Source of the DNA: Streptomyces sp. f51 | GTDB taxonomy: Bacteria; Actinomycetota; Actinomycetes; Streptomycetales; Streptomycetaceae | Assembly: GCF_037940415.1 (NCBI RefSeq) | Contig: NZ_CP149798.1 | Coordinates: 3,158,501 to 3,222,500, forward strand | Direction: 5' to 3' | DNA: 64,000 nt | In this document: positions 1 to 8,342 of the stretch, in pieces | Layout: the number at the start of each line of letters is the position of its first letter | How positions within the stretch are numbered: position 1 is the stretch's first letter | Program-made: the position numbers and the translations under genes | Notes under the pieces: generated by a model | Told to the model about the DNA's origin: nothing | Seen by the model: only the letters and a program-made list of their open reading frames with translations | Database searches by the model: none

Positions 1-1164
1 CTGGGCCTCGCCGACCTCCTTCGACTGCGGCCAGGTCGAGTCGGAGTGCGGGTAGTCGGTCTCGTAGAGGACGTTGGCGACGCCGATCGCGTCGAGGTTC
101 CGCAGGCCGAAGGCGTCGTCGAAGAAGCAGCCGTACACATGGTCGGCGAACAGCTCGGACGGCGGCCGGTGGACCTTGTCGGCCACACCGCCCCAGGCGC
201 GGTTCTCCTCCCACACCACGTCCGCGCGCTCCAGGATGTACGGGATCCAGCCGATCTGCCCCTCCGCGTACATCACCCTCAGGTTCGGGAAGCGCTCGAA
301 CTTGCCGCTCATCAGCCAGTCGACCATCGAGAAGCAGCAGTTGGCGAAGGTGATCGTGGAGCCGACCGCGGGCGGGGCGTCCGCCGAGGTCGACGGCATC
401 CGGCTGCTGGAGCCGATGTGCATGGCGACGACCGTGCCCGTCTCGTCGCAGGCGGCGAGGAAGGGGTCCCAGTCGTCGGTGTGCACCGACGGGAGACCGA
501 GGTGCGGCGGGATCTCGGAGAAGGCCACCGCGCGCACCCCGCGGGCGGCGTTGCGCCGGACCTCGGCCGCGGCGAGCCGGGCGTCCCACAGCGGCACGAG
601 CGTGAGCGGTATCAGCCGCCCCCGGGCGTCGGGCCCGCACCACTCCTCCACCATCCAGTCGTTGTAGGCCCGCACGGAGAGCAGGGCCAACTCGCGGTCG
701 GCCGCCTCGGTGAAGGTCTGCCCGCAAAAGCGCGGGAAGGTGGGGAAGCAGAGCGCGGACTGGACGTGGTTGACGTCCATGTCGGCCAGTCGCCTCGCCA
801 CGTCGTAGGAGCCGGGGCGCATCTGCTCGTACGTGATGACTTCGAGCCTGATCTCGTCGCGGGCGTAGCCCACGGCCGTGTCGAGGCGGGTGAGGGGCCG
901 GTGCAGGTCCTCGTAGACCCACCAGTCCCCGACCGGGCCGTCGTCGCCCGGCGCGCCCATCACGGGGGCGAACTTGCCGCCCAGGAAGGTCATCTCCTTC
1001 AGGGGCGCGCGAACGATGCGGGGCCCGGTGTCCTGGTACTTCGCGGGCAGCCGGTCGCGCCAGACGTCGGGCGGCTCGACCGTGTGGTCGTCCACCGAGA
1101 TGATCCTCGGGAAGGCGGCCCCAGCGTCCGCCGAGGGGCTCTGCGCGGTTTCCGTGGTCTCCAT
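1..1164 (-). CDS. amidohydrolase (PF04909 type), C-terminus cut by window edge
   Basis: TIM-barrel metal-dependent hydrolase or decarboxylase of the amidohydrolase-2 family. 388 codons lie in the window; by comparison with the paralogue at 38921-40108 about 25-30 C-terminal residues are missing. Visible motifs are SVDDHTVEP near the N-terminus (D-x-H metal pair), MHIGSSS in the middle and ETDYPHSDST near the end (catalytic Asp). It shares whole blocks with the paralogue, such as NDWMVEEWCG and FPRFCGQTF. The ATG at 1164 has no ribosome binding site, but a -10-like TACCGT (1172-1177) sits 7 nt away, so the transcript may be leaderless. A perfect palindromic operator is at 1186-1200. Family members act on cyclic acids by hydrolysis, decarboxylation or retro-aldol cleavage; the substrate here is unknown. 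Confidence 0.85.
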   Translation of the reverse strand, partial: METTETAQSPSADAGAAFPRIISVDDHTVEPPDVWRDRLPAKYQDTGPRIVRAPLKEMTFLGGKFAPVMGAPGDDGPVGDWWVYEDLHRPLTRLDTAVGYARDEIRLEVITYEQMRPGSYDVARRLADMDVNHVQSALCFPTFPRFCGQTFTEAADRELALLSVRAYNDWMVEEWCGPDARGRLIPLTLVPLWDARLAAAEVRRNAARGVRAVAFSEIPPHLGLPSVHTDDWDPFLAACDETGTVVAMHIGSSSRMPSTSADAPPAVGSTITFANCCFSMVDWLMSGKFERFPNLRVMYAEGQIGWIPYILERADVVWEENRAWGGVADKVHRPPSELFADHVYGCFFDDAFGLRNLDAIGVANVLYETDYPHSDSTWPQSKEVGEAQ

Positions 1165-1185
1165 ACCGGCCACGGTAGCGCTGAT

Positions 1186-1200
1186 CTGACGACCCGTCAG
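1186..1200. promoter_or_regulatory. palindromic operator CTGACG-ACC-CGTCAG (site a)
   Basis: Perfect 6-bp inverted repeat with a 3-bp spacer, ending 22 bp before the start of the amidohydrolase on the minus strand and just upstream of its presumed -10 (TACCGT at 1172-1177). Same motif as at 11 other places in this window. Operator function is inferred. Confidence 0.75.
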
Positions 1201-1358
1201 CTCTTGGTTCGGGGCCCGTCCGGCCCGCTCCACGGGCGGGCACCGACGGCGGCGCGCGGATGAACGGGCCGGGAAGTGTGAGAAGCCTGTGTGAGGACCG
1301 TGCGGACTCCCGGGCCGCGCCTTGTGATCGCTGTCTCGCACGGCTGACGCATCCGCCC

Positions 1359-1387
1359 TGAACAAGGCAAACTGGCCTCGTTGTACT
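1359..1387 (+). promoter_or_regulatory. probable afsR promoter
   Basis: TGAACA (1359-1364), a 17-bp spacer and TGTACT (1382-1387) give a housekeeping-type promoter with 4 of 6 matches in each hexamer, 22 bp before the afsR start codon. The ribosome binding site GGGGGAAG lies between. Inferred by eye only. Confidence 0.4.
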
Positions 1388-1409
1388 GACAGTTCGGCAG
1401 GGGGAAGCG

Positions 1410-4364
1410 ATGGACGGTGTGCCGCGCGTACCGCAGCAGTGGCATCCGGGCCCCGAGGAGCCCGCGACGCTGCGCTTCAGCGTGCTCGGCCCGGTGCGCG
1501 CCTGGCTCGGGGACGATCCGCTGCCGGCCGGGTCCCCGCAGCAGCGCGCGCTGCTGGCGGCGCTGCTGCTGCGCGACGGCCGCACGGCCACGGCCTCCGA
1601 GCTGATCGACGCCCTCTGGGGCGACGAGCCCCCCTCCCAGGCGCTGGCCGCCCTGCGGACGTACGCCTCGCGTCTGCGCAAGGCACTCGGCGCCGAGGTC
1701 CTGGTCAGCGAGTCCGGCGGCTACGCCATCCGCTCCCTGCGCGAGGGCGCCCTCGACCACGTGAACGCCCAGGAGCTCGCGGCCGACGCCGAGAAGGCAC
1801 GCGCGTCGGGCGATCTCTCCCGCGCCCGCGACCTGCTCCGCGACGCGCTCGCCCTGTGGGACGGCGAGCCGCTCGCGAGCATCCCCGGCCCCTACGCGGA
1901 GACCCAGCGGGCCCGCCTGGAGGAATGGCGGCTCCAACTCCTCGAATCCCGGCTCGACATGGACCTGGAACAGGGCTTCCACGCCGAGGCGGTCTCCGAA
2001 CTCACCGCGCTCACCGCGGCGCACCCGCTGCGCGAACGCCTGCGGGAACTGCTGATGCTGGCGCTGTACCGCTCCGGCCGCCAGGCGGAAGCCCTCGCCG
2101 TCTACGCCGACACCCGACGGCTGCTCGCCGACGAGCTGGGCGTGGACCCGCGGGCGGGCCTCAAGGAACTCCAGCAGCGCATACTCCAGGCGGACCCGGG
2201 CCTCGCCGAGCCCTCCGCCCCCAAGGCGGAGCCCGTCGTCGCCCCGGTCCGCCCGGCCCAACTGCCGGCGACCGTAACCGACTTCACCGGGCGGTCGTCG
2301 TTCGTCCAGGAACTCGGCGACGTCCTCGCCGCGGCCTCCTCCGAGGAGGGCCGGGTCATGGCCGTCTCGGCGCTCGCCGGCATCGGGGGCGTCGGCAAGA
2401 CCACGCTCGCCGTGCACGTGGCCCACCAGGCCCGCGGAGCCTTCCCCGACGGACAGCTCTACGTCGACCTCCAGGGCGCCGGATCACGGGCGGCCGAACC
2501 GGAGACGGTCCTCGGCGCCTTCCTGCGGGCCCTCGGAACCGCGGACTCCGCGATCCCGGACTCGCTGGAGGAACGCTCGGCCCTCTACCGCTCCGTCCTC
2601 GACGGCCGTCGTGTCCTGGTCCTGCTGGACAACGCCCGGGACGCCGCCCAGGTACGGCCGCTGCTGCCCGGCACCGAGGGCTGCGCCGCCCTGGTGACCT
2701 CGCGCATCCGGATGGTGGACCTCGCGGGCGCCCATCTCGTGGACCTCGACGTGATGTCCCCCGAGGAGGCGCTCCAGCTCTTCACCAAGATCGTGGGACA
2801 GGAGCGGGTCGCCTCCGAGCGGGAGGCCGCCCTCGACGTGGTCGCGGCCTGCGGCTTCCTGCCCCTGGCCATCCGGATCGCCGCGTCCCGGCTCGCCGCC
2901 CGCCGCACCTGGACGGTGTCGGTGCTCGCGGCGAAGCTCGGCGACGAGCGGCGCAGGCTGGACGAGCTCCAGGCCGGCGACCTGGCCGTGAAGGCCACCT
3001 TCGAGCTCGGCTACGGCCAGCTGGAGCCGGCCCAGGCACGCGCCTTCCGGCTGCTGGGCCTCGCCGACGGCCCGGACATCTCGCTCGCGGCCGCCGCCGC
3101 GGTGCTCGACCTCCCGGCCGAGGCCACCGAGGACCTCCTGGAGTCCCTCGTCGACACCTCGCTCCTGGAGTCGGCGGCCCCCGGCCGCTACCGCTACCAC
3201 GACCTCGTACGCCTCTACGCGCGTGCGTGCGCCGAACGCGACGAACAGCCGCCCAGCGAGCGGACGGCGGCCATGTCCCGGCTGCTGGACTTCTACTTGA
3301 GCACGGCGGCGGGGGTGTACGCGATCGAGCGGCCCGGAGACCGCCTGGTGGACCACCTGGAACCGACCGCCTACGCGGGGCTGAGGTTCGAGGACCGGCA
3401 CCGGGCGCAGGACTGGCTGTACTCGGAGGCGATCTCCCTGCTGGCGTGTGTCCGGCAGTCCACCAAGGAGGGATTCCTCCGGCGCTCCGTCGACGCGCTG
3501 TGGGCCTCCGTGGACCTGGCGGAGTCCGGCACGAACTCCAAGGCGTACGAGGGGGTCGCCTCCGCGCTGCGGGAAGCGGCCCGGGAGTCCGCCGACGCGC
3601 ACGCCGAGGCGCGGGCCCTGGTCACCCTGGCCTACGTCCACTACTACACCGGACGCTTCGACCCCGCCCGCGAGGCCGCGGGGCGGGCCCTCGAACTGGC
3701 CACCGAGACGGACCACCTGACGAGCTGCTGGGCCTCCAACACCCTCGGGGTGATCGCCCTCCTCCAGAACCAGTACGAGGACGGCGAGGCGCATCTCACC
3801 CGGGCCATCGAGAGCTTCAGGGCCTGCCACGACCGGGCCGGCGAGGCCAGCGCCCTGTGCAACCTCTCGCGCATCCACCTCGCCACCGGGCGCACCGGCA
3901 GCGCCGTCTCGCTTGCCCAGCAGGGCACCGACATGTACGACGACATGGGTCACGCGCTGAAGGGCGCCAACGGCCGTTACGCGCTGGGCCTGGCCCTCAC
4001 CCAGAGCGGCCGGCTGGCGGAGGCGGCCGCCCGCCTCGGAGAGGCACTGGCGGTGTTCCGCAACAGCCGGCAGCGGCTGTGGGAGGGCATGTCCTTGTTC
4101 CGCCTCGCGGAGGCCGATCTCGCCGGCCAGCGCCCGGCCGCGGCCGCCACGAACGCCGAGGCGGCCCTGACGGTGCTGCGCGGCATCGGCGGCGAGTGGC
4201 GCAGGGGCAACGTGCTCGTCGTGCTCGGGCAGGCGCTGAACGCGATCGGTCACTCCGGTCGGGCCCAGGTCTGCTGGCGCGAATCCCTGGACATCTTCCA
4301 GGCGTTGGGGGCCCCGGAGGCCGCCACGGTCAGGGCGCTGCTCAATCCGATGGCGGTCGCCTAG
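1410..4364 (+). CDS. afsR: AfsR: SARP-type global regulator with NB-ARC ATPase and TPR domains
   Basis: Pleiotropic activator of secondary metabolism, 984 aa (S. coelicolor AfsR is about 993). Order: OmpR-like winged helix (about residues 20-105), BTAD (about 110-255), NB-ARC ATPase with Walker A GGVGKTT at 326-332, then a C-terminal half with TPR-like helices (about 700-970). The start MDGVPRVPQQ closely resembles the S. coelicolor protein as I remember it. In S. coelicolor AfsK phosphorylates AfsR, which raises its DNA and ATP binding and activates afsS. The ATG is preceded by GGGGGAAG. The next gene is the afsS-type ORF, and a kinase matching AfsK lies at 9356-11680, so the whole relay is in the window. 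Confidence 0.95.
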   Translation: MDGVPRVPQQWHPGPEEPATLRFSVLGPVRAWLGDDPLPAGSPQQRALLAALLLRDGRTATASELIDALWGDEPPSQALAALRTYASRLRKALGAEVLVSESGGYAIRSLREGALDHVNAQELAADAEKARASGDLSRARDLLRDALALWDGEPLASIPGPYAETQRARLEEWRLQLLESRLDMDLEQGFHAEAVSELTALTAAHPLRERLRELLMLALYRSGRQAEALAVYADTRRLLADELGVDPRAGLKELQQRILQADPGLAEPSAPKAEPVVAPVRPAQLPATVTDFTGRSSFVQELGDVLAAASSEEGRVMAVSALAGIGGVGKTTLAVHVAHQARGAFPDGQLYVDLQGAGSRAAEPETVLGAFLRALGTADSAIPDSLEERSALYRSVLDGRRVLVLLDNARDAAQVRPLLPGTEGCAALVTSRIRMVDLAGAHLVDLDVMSPEEALQLFTKIVGQERVASEREAALDVVAACGFLPLAIRIAASRLAARRTWTVSVLAAKLGDERRRLDELQAGDLAVKATFELGYGQLEPAQARAFRLLGLADGPDISLAAAAAVLDLPAEATEDLLESLVDTSLLESAAPGRYRYHDLVRLYARACAERDEQPPSERTAAMSRLLDFYLSTAAGVYAIERPGDRLVDHLEPTAYAGLRFEDRHRAQDWLYSEAISLLACVRQSTKEGFLRRSVDALWASVDLAESGTNSKAYEGVASALREAARESADAHAEARALVTLAYVHYYTGRFDPAREAAGRALELATETDHLTSCWASNTLGVIALLQNQYEDGEAHLTRAIESFRACHDRAGEASALCNLSRIHLATGRTGSAVSLAQQGTDMYDDMGHALKGANGRYALGLALTQSGRLAEAAARLGEALAVFRNSRQRLWEGMSLFRLAEADLAGQRPAAAATNAEAALTVLRGIGGEWRRGNVLVVLGQALNAIGHSGRAQVCWRESLDIFQALGAPEAATVRALLNPMAVA

Positions 4365-4390
4365 GGCTCATGGGCGTTCGCAGACGGAGG

Positions 4391-4424
4391 CGTTCATCGT
4401 TCGTTTATCGCCGCCCGGCAGTCT
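4391..4424 (+). promoter_or_regulatory. probable AfsR box and -10 of afsS
   Basis: Two direct repeats, CGTTCATC (4391-4398) and CGTTTATC (4402-4409), start exactly 11 bp apart, which is one helical turn. A -10-like CAGTCT follows at 4419-4424, 9 bp after the second repeat. SARP regulators, AfsR included, bind direct repeats of this pitch placed about 8 bp before the -10. The afsS promoter is the best-known AfsR target. No good -35 hexamer is present, as expected for SARP promoters. Confidence 0.6.
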
Positions 4425-4502
4425 CTGTGTTGTCGATCCGTCGCGTCGGGGGGCAGTCGGGACGACCTGAGGCCGTAGCACTAAGGTAATCGGCCCCGAG
4501 TA

Positions 4503-4538
4503 CCCGTCCGGCGGCCCACGGGGGAGCTGCCGGACGGG
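4503..4538 (+). promoter_or_regulatory. stem-loop in the afsS leader
   Basis: CCCGTCCGGC (4503-4512) pairs perfectly with GCCGGACGGG (4529-4538) across a 16-nt loop, about 45 nt before the start codon. There is no T-tract, so it is not a standard terminator. It may control mRNA stability or translation. Confidence 0.4.
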
Positions 4539-4581
4539 CTGCTCCAAACAACGCACCAAGACTGTCAGGGGGACAGCCACC

Positions 4582-4761
4582 ATGAGCGACACCAACAGCA
4601 CCGACAACATCCACGCCACGGACGAGCCGACCGGCGGGGCCTCCACGGACAACATCCACGCCACGAGCGAGCCGCTCACCGGCAAGAACCTGATCACCAA
4701 GGACAGCGGCACCGGCGACGCCTCGACGGACAACATCCACGCGACGGACGAGCCGGTCTAA
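4582..4761 (+). CDS. afsS: AfsS: small repeat protein downstream of afsR
   Basis: 59-residue hydrophilic acidic protein, often labelled sigma-like, needed for AfsR-dependent antibiotic production in S. coelicolor. It has three copies of a TDNIHAT motif, at about residues 7-13, 22-28 and 49-55, followed by DEP or SEP. It has no membrane segment and no recognisable enzyme fold. The ATG is preceded by GGGGGA at a good distance. Identification rests on position directly after afsR, size, repeat style and the AfsR-type box at 4391. The repeats are nearly identical in DNA too, which points to duplication. How AfsS works is not established. Exact orthology should be confirmed by alignment. Confidence 0.8.
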   Translation: MSDTNSTDNIHATDEPTGGASTDNIHATSEPLTGKNLITKDSGTGDASTDNIHATDEPV

Positions 4762-4802
4762 GTCCCACCTGGGGGGGGGCGGACTTACACCACACGGGGA
4801 TC

Positions 4803-4837
4803 GACCGCGGCGGCGCGGAGGGGGAGCCGCCGCGGTC
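4803..4837. terminator. intrinsic hairpin between afsS and the convergent ligase gene
   Basis: GACCGCGGCGGC (4803-4814) pairs perfectly with GCCGCCGCGGTC (4826-4837) over an 11-nt loop, without a T-run. It sits between two convergent genes and can serve both strands. Confidence 0.6.
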
Positions 4838-4893
4838 GCCGTGCGTCCGGGGCCTCCCGCGGTCGCCGTGTGCCGGGGGCGGCCGGCGCGGGC

Positions 4894-6582
4894 TCAGCGT
4901 CCGCGCAGCTCCCCCTTCACCACCTTCCCGCTCGCGTTGCGGGGCAGCCGGGGGACGAAGGCGACCGTGCGGGGCACCTTGTAGTTGGCCATTTCGCGGC
5001 GGGACCAGGTGATCAGGTCGTCGGCGGTGAGCGTGGAGTGCGGACGCCGGACGACGTAGGCCCTGCCGACCTCGCCCAGCCGGCTGTCCGGTACGCCGAT
5101 CACCGCCACGTCGGCGATCTCCGGGTGCAGGCCCAGCAGTTGCTCGATCTCGGCGGGGTAGGCGTTGAAGCCGCCGACGATGAACATGTCCTTGATCCGG
5201 TCGGTGATGCGGAGATTGCCCTCGGCGTCGAGGACGCCCACGTCGCCCGTGCGCAGCCAGCCGTCCGGGGTCAGGACCTCCGCCGTGGCCGCCGGGTCCT
5301 CGAAGTAGCCGCCCATGACGTTGAAGCCGCGGACCAGGACCTCGCCGGGCGATCCGGGAGCCGCGGGGGCTCCCAAGGAGTCCACCACCCGCACCTCGGT
5401 GTCCGGGATCGCCCGGCCCGAGGTCGAGGCGATCACCTCCGGCCGGTCGCCCCGGCGGCACATGGTGACGATGCCGCTCGCCTCGGAGAGGCCGTACGCG
5501 GTCAGGACCGTGTCCACGCCCAGCTCGGTGCGCAGCCGTTCCACCAGGCGCAGCGGCACCACCGCGGCGCCCGTGACCACCAGGCGCAGGGCGGAGAGGT
5601 CGTACGCGTCGCGGGACGGGTGGTCGAGCAGCGACTGGTGGAGGGTGGGCGGGCCGGGAAGGACGGACACGCGCTCCGCGGCCACGTTCGCCAGCACCGT
5701 GTCCACGTCGAACACCGGCTGCGGCACCATCGTCGCCCCGCGCATCAGACAGGCGATGATCCCGGCCTTGTAGCCGAAGGTGTGGAAGAACGGGTTCACG
5801 ATCAGATAGCGGTCGCCCTCGCGCAGACCGGCCAGCTCGCTCCAGATGCCGTAGCCGCGCAGCGTCTGGGCGTGGGTGATCAGGGCGCCCTTGGGCAGGC
5901 CCGTGGTCCCCGAGGTGAAGACGATGTCCGAGGGGGAGCCGCCGGAGACGCACGCTCCGCGGCGGAGCACCTCCTCGCGGCCCACGCCCTCGCCGTCCGC
6001 CAGGAAGTCCTTCCAGGTGCGGAAGTCGGCGGGGGCGTCGTCCGCGAGGACCACCACCTGCTCCAGGTGCGGGAGACCGGGGAGCGGGCCGGATCCGGGG
6101 GCCGGTGCGGGGCCGGGACCGGGGGTGGAGCCAGCGGCGGGACCGGGTGCGGAGGCGGGTACGGGAGCGGGGGCCTGGTCCGTCCGCCCCGGCCCGGCCG
6201 CCGCCCGGCGCAGCGCCGCCACGTACGACGTGCCGAGGAAGGTTCCCGTCACGAACAGCAGCTTCGCCCGGCTCCTGCCCAGCACGTACACCGCCTCGGC
6301 GCCCTTGAAACGGGTGTTGAGGGGGACCAGGACCGCCCCCGCGGACACCGCGCCGAGGGCGGAGACGATCCAGTCCAGGGTGTTCGGGGCCCAGACGGCC
6401 ACCCGGTCGCCCGCGCGCACCCCGCTCGCCATGCAGGCCGCCGCGGCCCGCTCCACCCGGGCGCCCAACTCCTCGTAGGAGACGCGCGCCCGGCCCTCGA
6501 CGACCGCCTCGCGGCCGGCGAAACGGGCCGCCGCCCACCGGACGAGTCCCGGGACGCCGTCCCACTCCAGGTCACCGCGCAT
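4894..6582 (-). CDS. AMP-forming acyl-CoA ligase (FadD3-like)
   Basis: ANL-superfamily ligase, 562 aa, which activates a carboxylic acid to its CoA thioester. Visible motifs: the P-loop VFTSGTTGLPKGALITH (about residues 216-232), the YGLSE adenine-site motif, TGDVG with RITDRIKDMFIVGG hinge region, and the C-terminal lysine in NASGKVVKG. A Pro/Ala/Gly-rich stretch at about 142-170 is an insert relative to ordinary ligases and probably a loop. The ATG has GGGAGGT 6 nt upstream. It is divergent from the thiolase-DUF35-hydratase operon, with two operator copies between. The resemblance to FadD3 (steroid ring-propionate ligase) is at family level; the substrate is not predictable. Confidence 0.9.
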   Translation of the reverse strand: MRGDLEWDGVPGLVRWAAARFAGREAVVEGRARVSYEELGARVERAAAACMASGVRAGDRVAVWAPNTLDWIVSALGAVSAGAVLVPLNTRFKGAEAVYVLGRSRAKLLFVTGTFLGTSYVAALRRAAAGPGRTDQAPAPVPASAPGPAAGSTPGPGPAPAPGSGPLPGLPHLEQVVVLADDAPADFRTWKDFLADGEGVGREEVLRRGACVSGGSPSDIVFTSGTTGLPKGALITHAQTLRGYGIWSELAGLREGDRYLIVNPFFHTFGYKAGIIACLMRGATMVPQPVFDVDTVLANVAAERVSVLPGPPTLHQSLLDHPSRDAYDLSALRLVVTGAAVVPLRLVERLRTELGVDTVLTAYGLSEASGIVTMCRRGDRPEVIASTSGRAIPDTEVRVVDSLGAPAAPGSPGEVLVRGFNVMGGYFEDPAATAEVLTPDGWLRTGDVGVLDAEGNLRITDRIKDMFIVGGFNAYPAEIEQLLGLHPEIADVAVIGVPDSRLGEVGRAYVVRRPHSTLTADDLITWSRREMANYKVPRTVAFVPRLPRNASGKVVKGELRGR

Positions 6583-6610
6583 CGAACACCTCCCGCCGCA
6601 GCACCACTAG

Positions 6611-6625
6611 CTGACTGACCGTCAG
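6611..6625. promoter_or_regulatory. palindromic operator CTGACT-GAC-CGTCAG (site b1)
   Basis: Five of six arm pairs match. It lies 28 bp before the ligase start, and 27 bp centre-to-centre from site b2. The pair could control both divergent genes. Confidence 0.7.
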
Positions 6626-6637
6626 ATTAGCTGTAGC

Positions 6638-6652
6638 CTGACGGCCTGTCAG
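6638..6652. promoter_or_regulatory. palindromic operator CTGACG-GCC-TGTCAG (site b2)
   Basis: Five of six arm pairs match. It lies 28 bp before the thiolase ATG at 6681, mirroring the distance of b1 from the ligase start. Confidence 0.7.
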
Positions 6653-6680
6653 CAGCCGGGACCGTGTGCGGAGGTCACCC

Positions 6681-7829
6681 ATGCCAGGGATCAAGGACGC
6701 CACAGCAGTCGTCGGAATCGGGCAGACCGCCTTCGCCAAGCAACTGCCCGAGTCCGAGAAGGCGTTGGCCTGCCGCGCGATCCTCGCCGCCCTGGACGAC
6801 GCCGGCATCGCGCCCGCCGAGGTCGACGGGCTCGCCTCCTACACCATGGAGGAGACCGACGAGGTGGAGGTCGCCAAGGCCGTCGGTCTCGGCGACCTCA
6901 CCTTCTTCAGCAAGGTCGGCTTCGGGGGCGGCGGTTCCTGCGCCACCGTCGCGCACCTGGCCGCCGCCGTCACCGCGGGCCAGGCGACGGTGGGGGTGGC
7001 CTGGCGCTCGCGCAAGCGGGGCAGCGGGCCGCGCCCCTGGAAGAACACGGCCGTCCAGCTCCCCACCCCCGCCCAGTGGACCAGGCCCTTCGGACTGCTG
7101 CGCCCCGCCGACGAGATCGGGATGCTCGCGCGCCGGTACATGCACGAGTACGGGGCAACCCGCGACCACCTGTTCAACGTGGCCCTGGCCTGCCGCAACC
7201 GCGCCAACCAGAACCCGGCCGCGATGATGTACGACCGCCCGCTGACCCGCGAGATGTACATGACCGCCCGCTGGATCAGCGAGCCGCTGTGCCTCTTCGA
7301 CAACTGCCTGGAGACGGACGGCGCGCTCGCCTGCGTGATCGTGTCCGCCGAGCGGGCCCGCGACTGCCGGCAGCGGCCCGTCTACGTCCACTCCGCCGCC
7401 CAGGGTCTGCCGGCCCAGCACCACGGGATGGTCAACTACTGGAACGACGACCCGCTCACGGGACCCGCCTGGACCGCCGCCCGCCATCTGTGGAAGCACG
7501 CCGACCTCACCCCCGAGGACGTGGACGTGGCCCAGATCTACGACGCGTTCACCCCCCTGATCCCGCTCTCGCTCGAAGGCTACGGCTTCTGCGGGCGCGG
7601 GGAGGGCGCGGCCTTCACGGAGGGCGGGGCGCTGGAGATCGGCGGACGGCTGCCGGTCAACACCGGGGGCGGCGGGCTCAGCGAGGCCTACGTGCACGGC
7701 TTCAACCTCATCAACGAGGGCGTGAAGCAACTGCGGGGCACGAGCACGGCGCAGGTGCCGGGAGCGGCCACCTGTCTGGTCACCGCGGGGGAAGGGGTCC
7801 CGACCTCCGCGCTCCTGCTGAGGAACTGA
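6681..7829 (+). CDS. thiolase-fold lipid-transfer protein, probable Ltp2-type aldolase
   Basis: SCP-x/thiolase superfamily, 382 aa. The ATG at 6681 is chosen over an in-frame GTG at 6666 because GGAGG lies 6 nt before it. It carries AQIYDAF with Tyr287 and GGLSEAYVHG with Tyr337. These two tyrosines are 50 residues apart, the same spacing as the Tyr pair I recall as important in the mycobacterial retro-aldolase Ltp2. A cysteine is present at residue 87 (GGSCATVAH), but the classical thiolase C-terminal GHP motif is absent. The DUF35 gene follows 18 bp later, as in ltp2-chsH2 systems. I infer retro-aldol cleavage of a beta-hydroxyacyl-CoA rather than thiolysis; a true thiolase is the alternative. 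Confidence 0.85.
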   Translation: MPGIKDATAVVGIGQTAFAKQLPESEKALACRAILAALDDAGIAPAEVDGLASYTMEETDEVEVAKAVGLGDLTFFSKVGFGGGGSCATVAHLAAAVTAGQATVGVAWRSRKRGSGPRPWKNTAVQLPTPAQWTRPFGLLRPADEIGMLARRYMHEYGATRDHLFNVALACRNRANQNPAAMMYDRPLTREMYMTARWISEPLCLFDNCLETDGALACVIVSAERARDCRQRPVYVHSAAQGLPAQHHGMVNYWNDDPLTGPAWTAARHLWKHADLTPEDVDVAQIYDAFTPLIPLSLEGYGFCGRGEGAAFTEGGALEIGGRLPVNTGGGGLSEAYVHGFNLINEGVKQLRGTSTAQVPGAATCLVTAGEGVPTSALLLRN

Positions 7830-7847
7830 GGGGACGGGACGGCCGAC

Positions 7848-8342
7848 ATGACCGAGACAGCCGACGCGAATGTGAGCACGGGGACCGGAACCGGGACCGG
7901 CGGAACGGACGAACCCCTGCTGTCCCCCGTCCCCGACGACGACGGGGCGCCCTTCTGGCGGTACGCGGCCCGGGGCGAACTCCGGGTCCAGGCCTGCGCC
8001 GACTGCGGTGAACCGCGCTTCCCGCCGCGCCCCTGCTGCCCGCACTGCCACTCCTTCGCGGACACGTGGCGAAGGACGAGCGGACGGGGCCGCATCTGGT
8101 CGTACGTGGTCCCGCATCCGCCGCTCCTTCCCGCCTACGCGGCGCTGGCCCCGTACAACGTCGTCGTGGTGGAGCTCGACGAGGCACCGCGCATCCGGCT
8201 CGCCGGGAACCTGGTGAGCGGGCCGGACGAGCCCATCGGCTCCGTTCCGCCGGAGCGCATCCGGATCGGTGCCCGGGTGCAGGCGGTCTTCACCGAGGTG
8301 AACGGCGTGAGCGTGCCGCGCTGGGTCCTGGAGCGGGCGTGA
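7848..8342 (+). CDS. DUF35 zinc-ribbon/OB-fold protein
   Basis: 164 aa. The N-terminal rubredoxin-like zinc ribbon shows CADCGEPRFPPRPCCPHC (about residues 46-63), with C-x2-C pairs, followed by an OB-fold in which RIWSYVVPH begins the barrel. DUF35 proteins bind acyl-CoA and partner thiolase-fold enzymes; in Ltp2-ChsH2 this domain is needed for aldolase activity. It follows the thiolase by 18 bp, and its TGA overlaps the GTG of the next gene. An N-terminal tail of about 30 residues rich in Thr and Gly precedes the ribbon and may be unstructured. Confidence 0.88.
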   Translation: MTETADANVSTGTGTGTGGTDEPLLSPVPDDDGAPFWRYAARGELRVQACADCGEPRFPPRPCCPHCHSFADTWRRTSGRGRIWSYVVPHPPLLPAYAALAPYNVVVVELDEAPRIRLAGNLVSGPDEPIGSVPPERIRIGARVQAVFTEVNGVSVPRWVLERA

